A stretch of 64,000 bases of DNA. Source: Fragum whitleyi. Its lineage: Eukaryota; Mollusca; Bivalvia; Cardiida; Cardiidae. Shown here piece after piece: positions 43,406-55,300 of the stretch. The notes beneath the pieces are model-generated. The model saw only the letters and a list, made by a program, of their open reading frames with translations, did no database searches and had not been told where the DNA came from. The stretch is taken from NCBI GenBank assembly GCA_948146395.1, contig OX411543.1:68955474-69019473 (forward strand), in the 5' to 3' direction. The first letter of the stretch is position 1; every line of letters starts with the position of its first letter. The translations under genes were made by a program, and so were the position numbers.

Positions 43406-45360
43406 CGTATATGAGAAGTGTACGAGAAACAAGGAATATATTTTTTTGTACAAAGAAGGTTTCAACTGGTTGTTCCACATTTCACAAAGGATTTCGAAGT
43501 CGAGTTTTTTTCTTTTGGTAAATGTAGTAATATAGACATTTGGTTTTTTCTCAAAAGTTCGTTTTTATCTAGTTTATAACAAATTTAGAAATTTGATGTA
43601 TAAAACGCTTTAAAAGCGAATTTTCACCTGGAAAAGGTAATCAGGTTTTATATAGCATCAAAATATTTTCTGAAAACCAAACCTTAGCCATAATAGATAT
43701 TGTCTTGAATGCGGGGGCGTATAATAAAACGTGTACATATAAACCAGCATCTAGTTACGAAATCACATACAACCTTCATCATTAAGCTACCTAGTGCTAC
43801 AGAATAAACGACGAAAATCCAATAAACTGCTTAATCCAAGGCTTAAACAGCTATAGAATATGTACCGCTTTGCACGTTGTCCCGTTTTTTTCGGGCGTGC
43901 ACTTAACAATTGGATATTTACATACTAAAGATTCTTGTTGTTCGTAGTTTGTATCCATTGTGCTACTATACTCGTACGTTTAACATCTAATTTAAATAGG
44001 ACCTTTCATATACACCTATCTCCATAATGTTGATCCATGACGATAGAAATAGTTAATGTTCCAGAAAATGTACGATTTATATGTGACTTAGCAACAGGCC
44101 TTTTAGAAAATAAGACTTTTTGGTGTAAATAGTTAATTATGAGTGACTGGCTCAAGTTACATTCAAGTTTAAAGTGTGAAGGTAACAATTTGATATTGGC
44201 GGTACAGAAAGTCGATTCATCATCATATTTCCCTAACCATCATAATTATCTATATGTAACCTACATATTTCTCGTTATATGGGAACATCTGAATCTTTTG
44301 CATTTCAAATTCTAAGATTGGAATCAACAGAGGTCAATCAAAGATCGCATATTAAATCTGTTTCATAGGAAAGTATAAAGTATATATAAATAATTACTCT
44401 AGATTTAGAAAATCTTCAAGTATCGAAACGTGTCGATCTTAGTCTTTCTATACAGTCATACACAGCCTGAATAGGGTCGACACTTTTTGTACTCTCCAAA
44501 TGGTCAATTTAACCTGAAGAGTCGTAGGTACTAATGAACCTACGTATTTTCATTTTAGTAAATGCTGCTTACGAATATTCTGAAAATCGAGAATGTTTAT
44601 TTAGCTCTTTTTAAGCATACCGCCCATTCTCCCTTCATCGTCAATTACGTCATAAATTTATCTTTTTGTGTCATGACATCGTCCTGGAACTGATTTTCTT
44701 TTGAAAGATTGATATTTGTTACAGTAGTGTTCATCATAGAAGACGTCAGTGGGTTTCGAAATATTGTTTGCGCATGGACAATCATATGAGACAAGTACTT
44801 ATGAAACAAGCACTTAAAAATTTGAAGTAGTTTACGTACAAACGGCAAAAGCTTCGGTACAATAATAGTTTAACGATCGTAAATATTTTTGAGGATATCC
44901 TGAAAAAAAAATAGGACAATCAGTTACTTTATTTCGTGCAGAGATTAATTTGCTGACATGGAAAGAAGACCTAGTTTGTCTTCCTCTTCCTGTCAATTAA
45001 AAGAAGTCTTTGAGCGCATTTAAAAAAAACATTGATTGCTTTCTCGTGTAAATTAGCTCAATAAAGGTACACGCGTAAGTATAAACACGCAATGCTATTT
45101 GACATGCAAAGTGCAGTTTTGCTGTACGGATGTTGATTAAGAGATTAAAGTGAAATAAACTGGGGGTAATAAACGGAAATTTGTAGCTACAGTGCTCTTT
45201 TATAATTCTGAAAACATGCTCGAAGAAAAATCAGATTCCTCGATTAAATACACTGTAAGGTTTTTATTGGGAAATTCTATTTTTTTAAGCCAATATTTAT
45301 ACACAAACTTTAAAATGTGTATCCTTGTTAAATAAAAATAAGCCTTGCCCTAGCTATGTA
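43406..45360. other. Unassigned stretch
   Basis: No supported gene. One small hairpin at about 44524-44545 (CGTAGGT/ACCTACG). Confidence 0.5.
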
Positions 45361-45365
45361 TTACC

Positions 45366-45545
45366 AGGCCTGGTTAGCTCAACCTGTAACGCGTAGAAGG
45401 TATAGTCATAAGCAGTATATGTATCCCAGCAATGGGAGAATAATAAGAAGAATGTCTAGGTGGGAGGGGCAAACGATGAAGTGATTTCGTTGTTCTGGTG
45501 TAAGAAATAAGAGCAGATTGGGTGCACCAGCCGCCGCCATTTAAC
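45366..45545 (+). mobile_element. Diverged SINE, forward orientation
   Basis: 'ggcctggttagctcaacctg' resembles a tRNA box A, but box B is not recognisable. The distal part 'gtgatttcgttgttctggtg' plus 'taagaaataagagcag' and 'gggtgcaccagccgccgcca' matches the body of the SINEs at 3505 and 26767. Old, inactive copy. Confidence 0.5.
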
Positions 45546-45549
45546 TTCA

Positions 45550-47145
45550 ATTTTGTATTGTCATAATTCTAAATGAATCATAGTGACAATCAGATACAAA
45601 AAGAAGAAAATGTGTTCACCTCTGTAGGACCCCCTTCACTTTTTGTTTTACGGAGTTCTCGGTTCAGAACTCATTATCAACCTTTTTTTCTCACTATCTA
45701 CCTAAGTCAATGTCTCCTAGTGTTTTACTGACCCAGTAATTGTCAATCTGTAACTTGCTTGCTGAATAATCATTTTTTACAACAAAGAGAATTTTGCATA
45801 TCTTATCAACAGACCCTTTTAGCGTAAATTGTAAGGCATGCTCTTTTAAACACGGAATGTTTCTTCATTTAGGAATATAGCTCTTTTTACAAATACGATG
45901 ACATACATTTTTAAAATTACAACACTGCCTGATACGGTAAAAAACAATTTCAGATTGTAAAACATACTTTGTCCATTTACAAAAACGTCGAAAACTTCAA
46001 TTTTTGATCATATCGTTTGTTTTCAACTGTAATACTTAAATACCAACAACTAGATATGTAACACTCTTATTTGAATTAATTAAAAATGCATTTACTACTT
46101 GTGAAACCAATAAAGATCCTAGCTCGTCGGCTTATTCTTATTCTTCTTATCTAAATGATAAAAGTTCTTAGCACAGGAGAATTTCTTTTTGGCGATATGG
46201 ATAGGTACTTACTATTTGAAACAGTGTAATATATCAAATAGTCGAACAGATTCAATGACATTAAATGATATCTAGATTGATCTTATGATTCCAATAGTTT
46301 TATGACTAAGTAAGTTGGTAAAACTTGTTGCCAAACCTTACAACATATTTGGATAGGACATTTGTGTAACCAATCGGGAACCCTCGGCTATTCTGAATAG
46401 ATCTCGGGAGTAGTAAAGGGGCAGCCGTGAAATAATAAGGGCGCAGCCGTGACAATGCGTCATTTCGAACGTGGGTTTGTAAACACATTTAAAACGGGTT
46501 CTGTTAAGGATAACGTTGCATAAAACAAAACGAAAAAATGCAGTGGATATATTACATCGTATAATTTGATAACAAATAGCAGTGTTCTACAAGTTTTGTC
46601 ATCAAATCATACTTTACCCAAAAGACCTTCACAGACGACCGGAAAGAATTAACAAAATATGATTGTCTTCAAGCGTATGAATTAACCGAAGTACCAACGG
46701 ATTCCGAATTACCATAAAACGACCAAAGATTACTACACTTTTGCCAAAATCACTTGCCAGTTTACTGAAAAGTCCGTGCTAAATTGTGTAACTTACACCA
46801 TTACATAGCTACAGCGACATGTATAGATCAGACTTTAATGTCAGACATTCTTTATAAAATACCATATAATAATAAGGGGAAAGGGGAAATGGTGTGCCAG
46901 AACAAAACTGGCGTATTATTTACGACGCATGCGCACGAGTGTACAAGGAAATAAAACAGTTTTATATCGTTTCCGTCTGGACGGACTTTATGTCATACAA
47001 ATGCATTAAAATGTATTTTGATCAAATATTCACAGCCTGGGAGCCTTGTCCAGCAACAGGTGCACGCTCCCAGACTATTTAATGTTCATGCCATGGTTGG
47101 TTTATCTTGTTATACATTAAATCATTCGAAACGTGTTTCGACACC
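45550..47145. other. Unassigned stretch
   Basis: No supported gene. A short hairpin with CTGGGAGC/GCTCCCAG arms lies at 47037-47073, at the end of a 62-codon frame. Confidence 0.5.
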
Positions 47146-47149
47146 CCTT

Positions 47150-47498
47150 TACAATTGAAACATCGTACAATTGACACTCATTCTAAATCAACCACTTAGT
47201 GCTACATTCATTCGTGCAAAATACTAACTTGAAAACATTTAAAACCGCAGCAAAACCTCTGGAAAAGTTTGACAACTATGTTCAAATCAATCAAAATTCT
47301 CCACGAGTTTTTACATATTTATTTTGATAATGGGAATAGATACAATATAGCTTTTTTGTTCACTTAAATAAATTAAGCGATATTGTATTACCTTTCTTTA
47401 CTTTAATTCAAAATTCGCTCATCCCACTCACTCTGCTTTATTATGAAGTCATTCCAAAATCATTCATCTATTAAATTTGACTGTGTTATTAACGGTAT
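47150..47498 (-). mobile_element. CATCG-type MITE, copy I
   Basis: Starts 'tacaattgaaacatcgtaca', then 'gacactcattctaaatcaac', a weak centre 'caatatagctttttt' / 'aagcgatattgtattacc', 'ctcatcccactcactctgct' and the end 'gactgtgttattaacggta'. Somewhat shortened relative to copies K and L. Confidence 0.6.
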
Positions 47499-47600
47499 CG
47501 ATAAAGTGAGAGGATCCAATCAGTCACCACATTAAGACTTGATCGTAACATACCTGTTCTATTTCTACACGACACATGAGTGTTATACGTCTATGTATAG

Positions 47601-47691
47601 GATAGAATACGAGTACCGTGGTATATGGGAAATAGACACGAGCTTTAGCGAGTGCCTATTTCCCATATACCGCGGCACGAGTTTTTCTATC
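47601..47691. repeat. Hairpin with ~42 bp arms, AGCGAG loop
   Basis: 'cgtggtatatgggaaatag' pairs with 'ctatttcccatataccgcgg' in the core, and the outer 'gatagaa' pairs with 'ttctatc'. The loop region is 'acgagctttagcgagtgc'. The loop resembles 'gagcgaagcgac' in the hairpin at 60008-60119. Non-coding. Confidence 0.75.
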
Positions 47692-47699
47692 TAACTTTA

Positions 47700-48800
47700 A
47701 CCACGCTTTCTAACATCGTCTGTATTTTTTTCACAAACCACTTAACATTGAAAACAGGATAAAACTCGCTGTAACTATGTGTAATTACGCTGAAATTACT
47801 TATAAAACTATTTTTGTTTCTTATTGCAGATCTTTTGCATTTTTGCCACTGTAGAAAGTCTTTTCGAAAAATAGTGATATAAAATGGTCGTTATCATTTA
47901 ATTTTTTAAATGACTCGGCATGCAAAAACTGTCGAGATTCATGGGCACGACACACTACCATCATATATCTGCAGTTATAGCGCTCGAAGTTTTATCTTTG
48001 ATATATACTTTTGAAATACTGTTCTCTGATTGGCCATTCCTCTTCAAGCGTGGTCTAACGTGTGAATGACCAGGCTACTAAAACATGCATGTGTGGATCT
48101 CGTTCATGCGATAGGTATTGTGTTAGTTGATACTCACTATAACTGGGCAAAGTCACTTTTCGCAACAAAATTGTCTGCCTTTTATTAAGACAATTGTTTA
48201 ACAGCGTCATATATTTTAGTTTTTCGCTCATTTGATCTACTCAAATAATCACTCGAAATCCGCGTACAAAAGTGTTATTTCGTAATTATTGTCGGCAAGT
48301 GCATCGTCAAAAAGAGTACGCGGATTCAACAGGTAAATGGGCAGTCCAGTCGAAATGAATATTCAACAAAGCTAATCTGAACAATAGAGACCATTTTACC
48401 CATTTTTTCATCCGTCCGCCATGTTATTAAATTTGTAATATTACATCACCCTATTACGTCACAACAACGCGACCTATCAAAACTAATTGCACCAATTCAG
48501 CCATTATTGTTAACAAATTGGGTCCATTAAAGTCAATTGCATTTTTTTACAATCTAAACACCAGCCGCACTGAAGTCGACATTCCAATTACTTTAAACCA
48601 GATTTCTTTCGATATCGTATTAACTTTTTGGACAACCAAAGAAGAAAGTGATAATATATCATTCTAAAGTAGCTATAACGAATGAAAGATAATATCTTTA
48701 CGCGAAAGGCCATACATACTCAAACACACGGAAAACTATCTATCAAAAAAGCTTGCGCATTCTTTTCATGATATTACGGTAAGTTTTTCACTTGGCTCTT
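47700..48800. other. Unassigned stretch
   Basis: No supported gene or repeat. Confidence 0.5.
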
Positions 48801-48809
48801 ATTTATCGA

Positions 48810-48884
48810 GCCGCCGTCATAGCGCAGCTCGTGGCGGATCGGACTGTCAATCTAAAGGTCACTGGTTCGATACCCGACGGCGGC
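48810..48884 (+). mobile_element. tRNA-like SINE head
   Basis: 75 bases with a perfect 7 bp acceptor stem (GCCGCCG / CGGCGGC), box A 'catagcgcagctcgtggcgg', loop CTGTCAA giving a GTC (Asp-type) anticodon, and box B 'ggttcgatacccg'. The D and T stems are weak. It shares 'gccgccgtcatagcg' with the SINE head at 26767-27060, so it is a SINE relative. The following body ('cactctcaaacttagaattg') is not recognised. A genuine tRNA is unlikely because the anticodon stem has only 3-4 pairs. Confidence 0.65.
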
Positions 48885-48889
48885 ACTCT

Positions 48890-49215
48890 CAAACTTAGAA
48901 TTGTGATTGCTTCCCATAAATGAGCGTGACAGAGTGGGACTTATTTAGATTTTGACAAATCAAAACGTTTGCCTCCCCGAGCTAGTGGACCAAATTCAAC
49001 AAATTGAGGCTAATCTGAAATTTTGTATATGAAATTTCGATTGGCTCCAAAATATTGGCGTGGCAGGACTTTAATTTTTTAATGTAATGCAGGTAAGCGA
49101 TTTAGAGCTATTCCGGCACTCCTGTTTCTTTTTTACGTGTGTTTTAGTTTATACTAATTTATTTTAGTTCGATTGCGACGAAAGCTTTAGCTTATGGAAT
49201 CGCTCTCGAACACTC
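48890..49215. other. Unassigned stretch; may include SINE body
   Basis: Possibly the body of the SINE headed at 48810, but I cannot match it to another copy. Confidence 0.35.
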
Positions 49216-49219
49216 AATC

Positions 49220-49407
49220 CTGATGTTTTCACGGTCCCCGAGAGAGAGGCAGTGGTTTAAACCCACTGCTACCCAATTTTACAGCTGGGTGAACTGGGGC
49301 TGGCTATTAAGTGTTTTGCCCATAAACACACCTCGTCGACAGTGGGGCTCGAACCACGGACCTCCAGGTCACGGGTCGAGTGCATTTACCACTAGGCCAC
49401 CGAGGCA
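49220..49407 (-). mobile_element. tRNA-headed SINE, second family
   Basis: The minus-strand head (49407 to 49331) starts 'tgcctcggtggcctagtggt' (box A) and has box B 'gtggttcgagccccac' with a well-paired T stem; CCTCG/CGAGG closes the acceptor. The body on plus reads 'cccactgctacccaatttta', 'cagctgggtgaactggggct' and 'attaagtgttttgcccataa'. From general knowledge the 'gctgggtgaact...agtgtcttgccca' segment is a widespread invertebrate SINE module. A plus-strand 83-codon frame runs through it and is not a gene. Confidence 0.75.
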
Positions 49408-49414
49408 GTCATTT

Positions 49415-50180
49415 TTTACGTGTGTCAAAGTGAAGTTAATAACCATTGTATGTTTGAAGGGCCGTTGTTCATAAAATGTCGATCTAAAGGTATTGGATGT
49501 TACATGAAACATAATCATGTATGAATAGCTTGTCCGGATTTTAGCAAACGTCCCAAAAAGTGATATACATCATTGAGAAAGTGGTAATGTTACTATAATT
49601 TAAACAATAAAAGCTTTCTATCTATGAAAACAAAATTACTTTTCAGAAATGACACCTAAGTATTTTCTTTACATCTTTCTTAATCCGTTTATAAAGACGA
49701 TTTCATAGATTACTCTAAGATTAATTTGCAGATTGAGAGGGTCCGTGATAAACTTTATAGGGATTATTGTTTAAAAAATGCATGTAGTTGCGGTAACATT
49801 ATAGAATTATCCAATATCCAATGTCGTGCGTTTTAAATGTGTGTGAGTATATTTGAACAAATCGTCTTCAGTATCGATCATTGAGTTAGTGCTTTAATCA
49901 TTTGCAAAGGTTTAAAAAAAATGAGACGACAAAGTTGCGAAAAAAATAAAATATACTCAAAGGTCGTCGATAATTCCTATGGCAAATGAAAGCCACAAAT
50001 GTTATTTTTTGCGAGTAACAGAGTGAAGATAGACAATCATTTCTCACAGCTTGAGTTTGATTGTTGATCTGTTATACAGACTGAGTCATCTAGAAATAGG
50101 CCAATCACATAGGCAAATATACAAGAGATTTATACATGTTAGTCCCCGTCAGGAGTAAAAGACCATCCGGAGAATCCTTA
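49415..50180. other. Unassigned stretch
   Basis: No supported gene or repeat. Confidence 0.5.
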
Positions 50181-50187
50181 AGGGACT

Positions 50188-50300
50188 CAACTGTCCTGCA
50201 TTCAGAATGAAACGTACGTGGAACATTTGAAAAATGTACAGTGGGAAACGATTTCCTAAAGCTGCAAACGTTTTCGAGCCTCGAACACAGCGGTGGGGCT
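50188..50300. mobile_element. Possible diverged GCCCTG-family hairpin
   Basis: 'aactgtcctgcattcagaat' plus 'gaaacg' on the left and 'cgttttcgagcctcgaacac' plus 'agcggtggggct' on the right have the block order of the family ends (TCCTGCGTTCAGGATGA...). The interior no longer pairs well. Confidence 0.35.
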
Positions 50301-50631
50301 GTTCCGATAGCAATGACTGTCCATTTTGGTTTAGGCAGTTTTTGAGTGGCGTCGTGGTTTGCCTAATTTTATTGCGATGTTTGATAATAAAAGTCTGTCA
50401 TGCTGAGAGGATTGGAATTGAATTTAAAAGAGCTCCCAATCTGTCAAATCAGTAGACATGTCCCACTCGATAAACTTCGTCCTTGTCAGTCCAAATTCTA
50501 CTTCTTACATCTCGTAATTTTACCCACAGTACGCTCACGCGTAAACTAAAACATTACTGATTCACCATTTGCACACTAATTTTAAGAGTTGAAATGTGTT
50601 ATCTTCAAATAGAAGAATAATTTAAGTTTAA

Positions 50632-50849
50632 GGGCCAACTTATTTCAGGTCCGGGCGGGGTCCGTTGTTGTTGTTTTTTTCAGCTTGAAACCAGTCCTGC
50701 GTTCAGGACGACATAACGTGCACTTGCGTGTAAGGCGGGGAATAATTTGAAAACAGTTTGCAACATCTTTGCAGCCTGAACGCAGGGCTGGTTGTAAGCT
50801 GTAAAAACAACAACAAAGGGCCCCACCCGAGCCTGAAATAAGTTAGCCC
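50632..50849. mobile_element. 218 bp near-perfect palindrome with GCCCTG-family core (copy 3)
   Basis: Outer arms: 'gggccaacttatttcaggt' / 'cctgaaataagttagccc'; then GC-rich 'ccgggcggggtcc' / 'ggccccacccga', 'gttgttgttg' / 'caacaacaa' and 'cagctt' / 'aagctg'. The core is 'ccagtcctgcgttcaggacg' to 'gcctgaacgcagggctgg'. The outer ~50 bases of each arm are not present in copies 1 and 2, so this is either a longer family member or an insertion into another palindrome. The minus frame at 50680-50928 is a by-product. Confidence 0.8.
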
Positions 50850-50859
50850 AAAGATTAAG

Positions 50860-52085
50860 TTGTGACAATACATGTAAAGTATTTCTCATAAAATGAAACA
50901 AGCATTTATCAATACACAAAGAGACCACACTGAGGGTAATAAAATACTTTGTTATTCACTAGCCTGTCATTCTATTGTTTCATGCTGACAGAAACTCCAA
51001 CAAAAGTCCGCTTGTTAAGAGGCTTTTTAAAGCTCGATTCTCATAATCTTGAATTGAAAGCAGGGAAAAAACGTAGTCCTACAATATAGTGAAACGAGGA
51101 ATATATAAACTTTGCGGTAAATAGATTTCTTAAATGGACATAACATTGTTCCTGTCTGAAGAAGTTGTCGATCCCCCCCCCTCCCTCCGTGGCTCTATAT
51201 AAACCACTCTTAAACATAGCCAAACGTTGAGAGAAAAATCGACGAATACATCAAACAAGTTCATCGACATCGATGTATTTTCTGAAAGTAAAGCAAAGCC
51301 TTGTCATGATAAATTCTCCCAATCTCGACCAGATAACATTGATATTTTAATACGCTATCATATTATTGTCTATTGATCTATAATTCTTTGTATAACTTCA
51401 AACATCGTGTTAAGTCATGAAGAAAAGACAAATTCTATCGCAAGGGCAAACGGATAATACATTTCGTTGTAAAACCATACATGCGTATAAATTCATACTT
51501 TTTTCCTCCTTTAATACAATTAGGAATCGTTTAGATGGACCATGTTTAAGGCTATCGGAGTATGCAAATGTAATATTTATGATAATATTAGCGTCTTGAC
51601 TCTTCTCTCCATGTTGCAGTTCAGGCCTTATATCGCGTATCGTACACATTAACTTTAAATACACAAGATAAAGCGCGTGATCAAATGTCATTTTTTTTCT
51701 CACATAGACTTCAACCTTCGAACAGGATGATAATGTACTATTTAGAAATGCTACCTCACTTTGCACGTATTGGATACGATTTGATTTTTTTTCATTCTGA
51801 ATGTTTTATTTATTTATTTATTTATTTTATACAAATAAAACGTAACACCGTAGATTTATTAAGTAGACAGAGAAGTATAGTCTCTGATCCGAATATGTCC
51901 TGATTAAATATAAGTTACTCAGGAAGTGAATCAAAATCATAAAAAAGAACCTTAAATACCTCCCCATAAAGATCTTTCTCGGAATTAAAATGCAAATTAT
52001 ATCAAATAAGTGGATGAGACGAGGTAATTTTATTCGAAAGAACCATTTAGAGACCCCGGCATTTTGGAATGTCCAATTCTAACAT
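50860..52085. other. Mostly unassigned; simple repeats
   Basis: C9 at 51173-51181 with a C/T-rich extension, and TTTA repeats at about 51803-51829. Open frames of 60-118 codons on both strands (51410-51903) overlap one another and show no recognisable domain. Confidence 0.5.
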
Positions 52086-52094
52086 CTCATGTTT

Positions 52095-52225
52095 TAAGAG
52101 GAGCCGGAAATAACTCGGTCGAGCCCAATCAAGCGATCGGGTAGCGATTGAGTTTGTCTGCATGAATGGTCGGGAGAGGTCGGGCCGATCAAGTGTCGTC
52201 GGCTTCGATCGGGCTTTCTACCCGA
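52095..52225. other. GC-rich patch, origin unknown
   Basis: This patch is clearly richer in G and C than its surroundings. It contains repeated GATCGGG-type words: 'caagcgatcgggtagcgatt', 'gagaggtcgggccgatcaag' and 'ggcttcgatcgggctttcta'. CGGGTAG near 52138 is complementary to CTACCCG near 52218. No tRNA boxes or open frame of note. It could be a piece of an unrecognised element. Confidence 0.4.
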
Positions 52226-52317
52226 ATATTTTTTACATGTCAAAAATTCTTGTTGGACAAGCTGAAGTTACGAGACTCGGTAACCAAATGATTAAAGGTA
52301 TTCACTTTCTCCAAGCA

Positions 52318-52372
52318 CGTGAAAATTACGTCACGGCTAAGCCACGCTCTGCCAGTTCATTAAAAACGTAGA
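52318..52372. repeat. Segment shared with the 26.5 kb MITE
   Basis: 'aaattacgtcacggctaagc' plus 'cacgctctgccagttca' and 'aacgtagaa' matches 'aattacgtcaccgcttagcc' plus 'acgccctgccaggtca' and 'aacgcagaa' at 26636-26684. The corresponding left end of that MITE was not found here. Confidence 0.55.
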
Positions 52373-52399
52373 ATATTTAATTAATAATTTGTACTTTAT

Positions 52400-55300
52400 T
52401 ATAACAATTGGTTTTGGCAGTAAATGAAACAATCACGACATTAAATGTCTTTGAAAAAGCAAACATTATGACGTCGTGTTTTAACGGCGTTTTCGGTAAA
52501 AAGAGAAAATCCTCAGTTGCAAAAGGGGATAAAAAGAGAGCATTATGACATGTCTTTTTATTATCGAAACTGTCCAGTGAGACGCGGTGTAGATCATATT
52601 TATGCTCGCGTACATTTGACGTCAAGGAAAGAGTTGCGTTACCTCGGCGTTTACTTTCGCTTCTTTCATTACAACTTTGTAAAATGAATGATTATAGCAA
52701 TATTTTAAAGCAGAAAACCCCAGATTAAACCAGATGTCAGTTGATCGTGTGTTGCCTGTTAACAGGGGGTCGGGACACGCGTTTGAATTTGGAGACGCCA
52801 AAGAGCTTCATTTACAATGGCGTTTGAAGAGAATAACCGTGATGAGCCACTCACAAGTTTGTCATATAGAATAACTACATTCTAATTCAACTGATTTCTT
52901 ATTTGTAGAAAACGATATAATCACGCTAAATTCTCTTCTAAAATTTCACAGAAAAATAAAGCGTGAGTTGATTCCAGTATTTGAAAAATCTTATTATGTG
53001 CATATGATTTAATTTACGAAGGTTAAAATAAATTCTTAAACGTGCTGTCCTCAGTACATCTACAAAGAAAAAAAAGTAGGTACACATGTACGCGTATATG
53101 ATTGAAAAAACTTTAATTTGGGGTTTGTAGATAACAAACTGTCAAAAATGTGTTATTAACATAAACATTCATCTAACCATGCTGTGATTGGCATAGATCC
53201 TGAATCTTCCTGAAGTAAGTGTGTGTTCGTTTTTGTTGTTGTTGTTTGTTTGTTTTGCTAAATTCTCAGTGATACACGATTAAGAATTTCTCCAAATATT
53301 TCAGCATATACCCTAAGTCAAATGTTTGTATCCTTTCGAGTCCTCTCTGTTTAGCTCTTGCAGAATGTTTTCATACATTTTTATTTTAGAATGGGAGATG
53401 GCTGTGAGTCAATTTCATGACAAATGCATTGTCGACAGTCATATTGTACCGTGAAAAGATAATTCTTTCTTAAATACAAGTGAAAAGTAACAAACTCTGC
53501 ACGAATAATTCAAATTTAACTACTGTGTGTGATTGTGAAAGGAAATTTCATTCATGCATTGGTATTCACTAGATTTAAACGAACGTAGAATTCGATAGGG
53601 GTTGATTAAGGTTTATTCTTAAATTTCTTCTCAAATAAATTCAATCTTGCTATATTTGATATCTTACCATTACATAACCGTATCTATACTGAGTTCCATA
53701 AGAAAGTGTGCACTTTCACTTTTTGCATTTATTTAGATTTTTACAAAGTTGGAGGAAAATTATAGTGTAAATTTGATACCATACTTTAGTCAAGGCCTTT
53801 TGAAATTAATACATGATGTAGTCAATTCAGATTTGGATAAAGTATCGCATGCTGCATACGCGCAGGCAGAACTAAAAAATGTTGAGATTTGACCTCCTTC
53901 CAACTGTTTCTATGGTAAGAGCTATATGTTGATGTTGCCTTATAGAGTTTAAGAAGCCATTCCAAGCCCTTTCCAAACAAAAGTTTTAATTTTTATGCAG
54001 ACGTTACGTGTACGTCGACGTTAGACATTGCTACGTTGTTAGGCCAACTTCTCGTTGAATGGTGATATGGCGTTCTATGACTTCTCGATTTGCTTATTTA
54101 AGACCTTACAAAATGATGACCTCGATTTCTATTGGAACATTAATGCCCAATCAATTTTAATGACGTTCTGAATCTGACAAGGTTCGATTTTATTCGACGA
54201 CGTTCATTGATGGCCAAATTACGCTGTAACATCATGCACAATTGTATTGAAGATATTATTTTATGCTTATGAAAGTCGCAAAGATTGAACTGAGTGCATT
54301 TTCAGACCAATAATTCGTCTAACGCGTGTTGCACATGCAAAACATGCAAATCAAATGTCTCAATTAACAGAAAATTTTTGCTCATTGCGTGACTTTTATT
54401 TTCAAATATCGTTTGCACATACTCTCTGGGATAGTAATGCGACATTTCATGAATATTCCTAAAAAATCCAATACGATATCCCTTCAATATGCCGTGCTAT
54501 CAGACATGCTTTAATTGTGTTAAATTTTACCAATTCACGTCAAATCTTTGAAATTTGAAGCGATTAGTTCAAACCTTTTTATCCTGTTTTGTATTCTGTG
54601 TCTGATACTCTAGAATTGCATTGAATGTAAAAATGGGCATATTTTTACAGCCAATTTTCAAATTGATCTTCTCTGTAGTCGATAGGTGAGTGGCTGATAT
54701 TTCCGAATTGCCCGGCTAGGGTATTTTGAGTCAGTGCACTTTAATTTGACACTTATTTGAAGACAAATGCCATCTTTAAGAAGTAAGATATAATCAGTGT
54801 CCTGTGTCCCTAGAAAGTATTATTATCGTTTTAAAATCACCACCCTTCCCAATTGTTTCATAATCTGATTTTCGCCATTTATGTTATTTATGCTATTGCA
54901 CAAAATAAACTAAATGACAAACACCCGGGTATAAAACACTGAAATTTCGTCCTACATACGCGCTTATAAAGCAGTCGTGGGTTTGTCGTGCCAATTGCAT
55001 TAATGTACGTGTAATGGCATGGCTCGGTCAATTCCTCATTATGACGAGAAACTCAATTCTAAATACTTCAAAAACGATTCTGACCTTGTAAGTCTAATTA
55101 ATATGTAAGGATTAACTTACGGATCTAATCCCCCTTGTCAAATAATTACAATAATCAGCTAATGCTCAAACTAGATATGAGAATAATTTAGAGAACTTCA
55201 ATTTAACAAAACCGCTACTTTAGCTTTATAAAAAACGCATACGGGGTCATACACAATCACTACTGTTGACAATTACAAGTCATCAAGGTCATTGATAAAC

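Noticed and set aside
48810..48884. Functional tRNA-Asp gene
   Set aside because: The acceptor stem is perfect, but the anticodon and T stems pair poorly, and the head shares its start with a SINE at 26767-27060.
51410..51766. 118-codon minus-strand frame
   Set aside because: Not inside a recognised repeat, but it overlaps open frames on the plus strand and has no recognisable domain, signal peptide or membrane segment pattern. Kept as unsupported rather than called.
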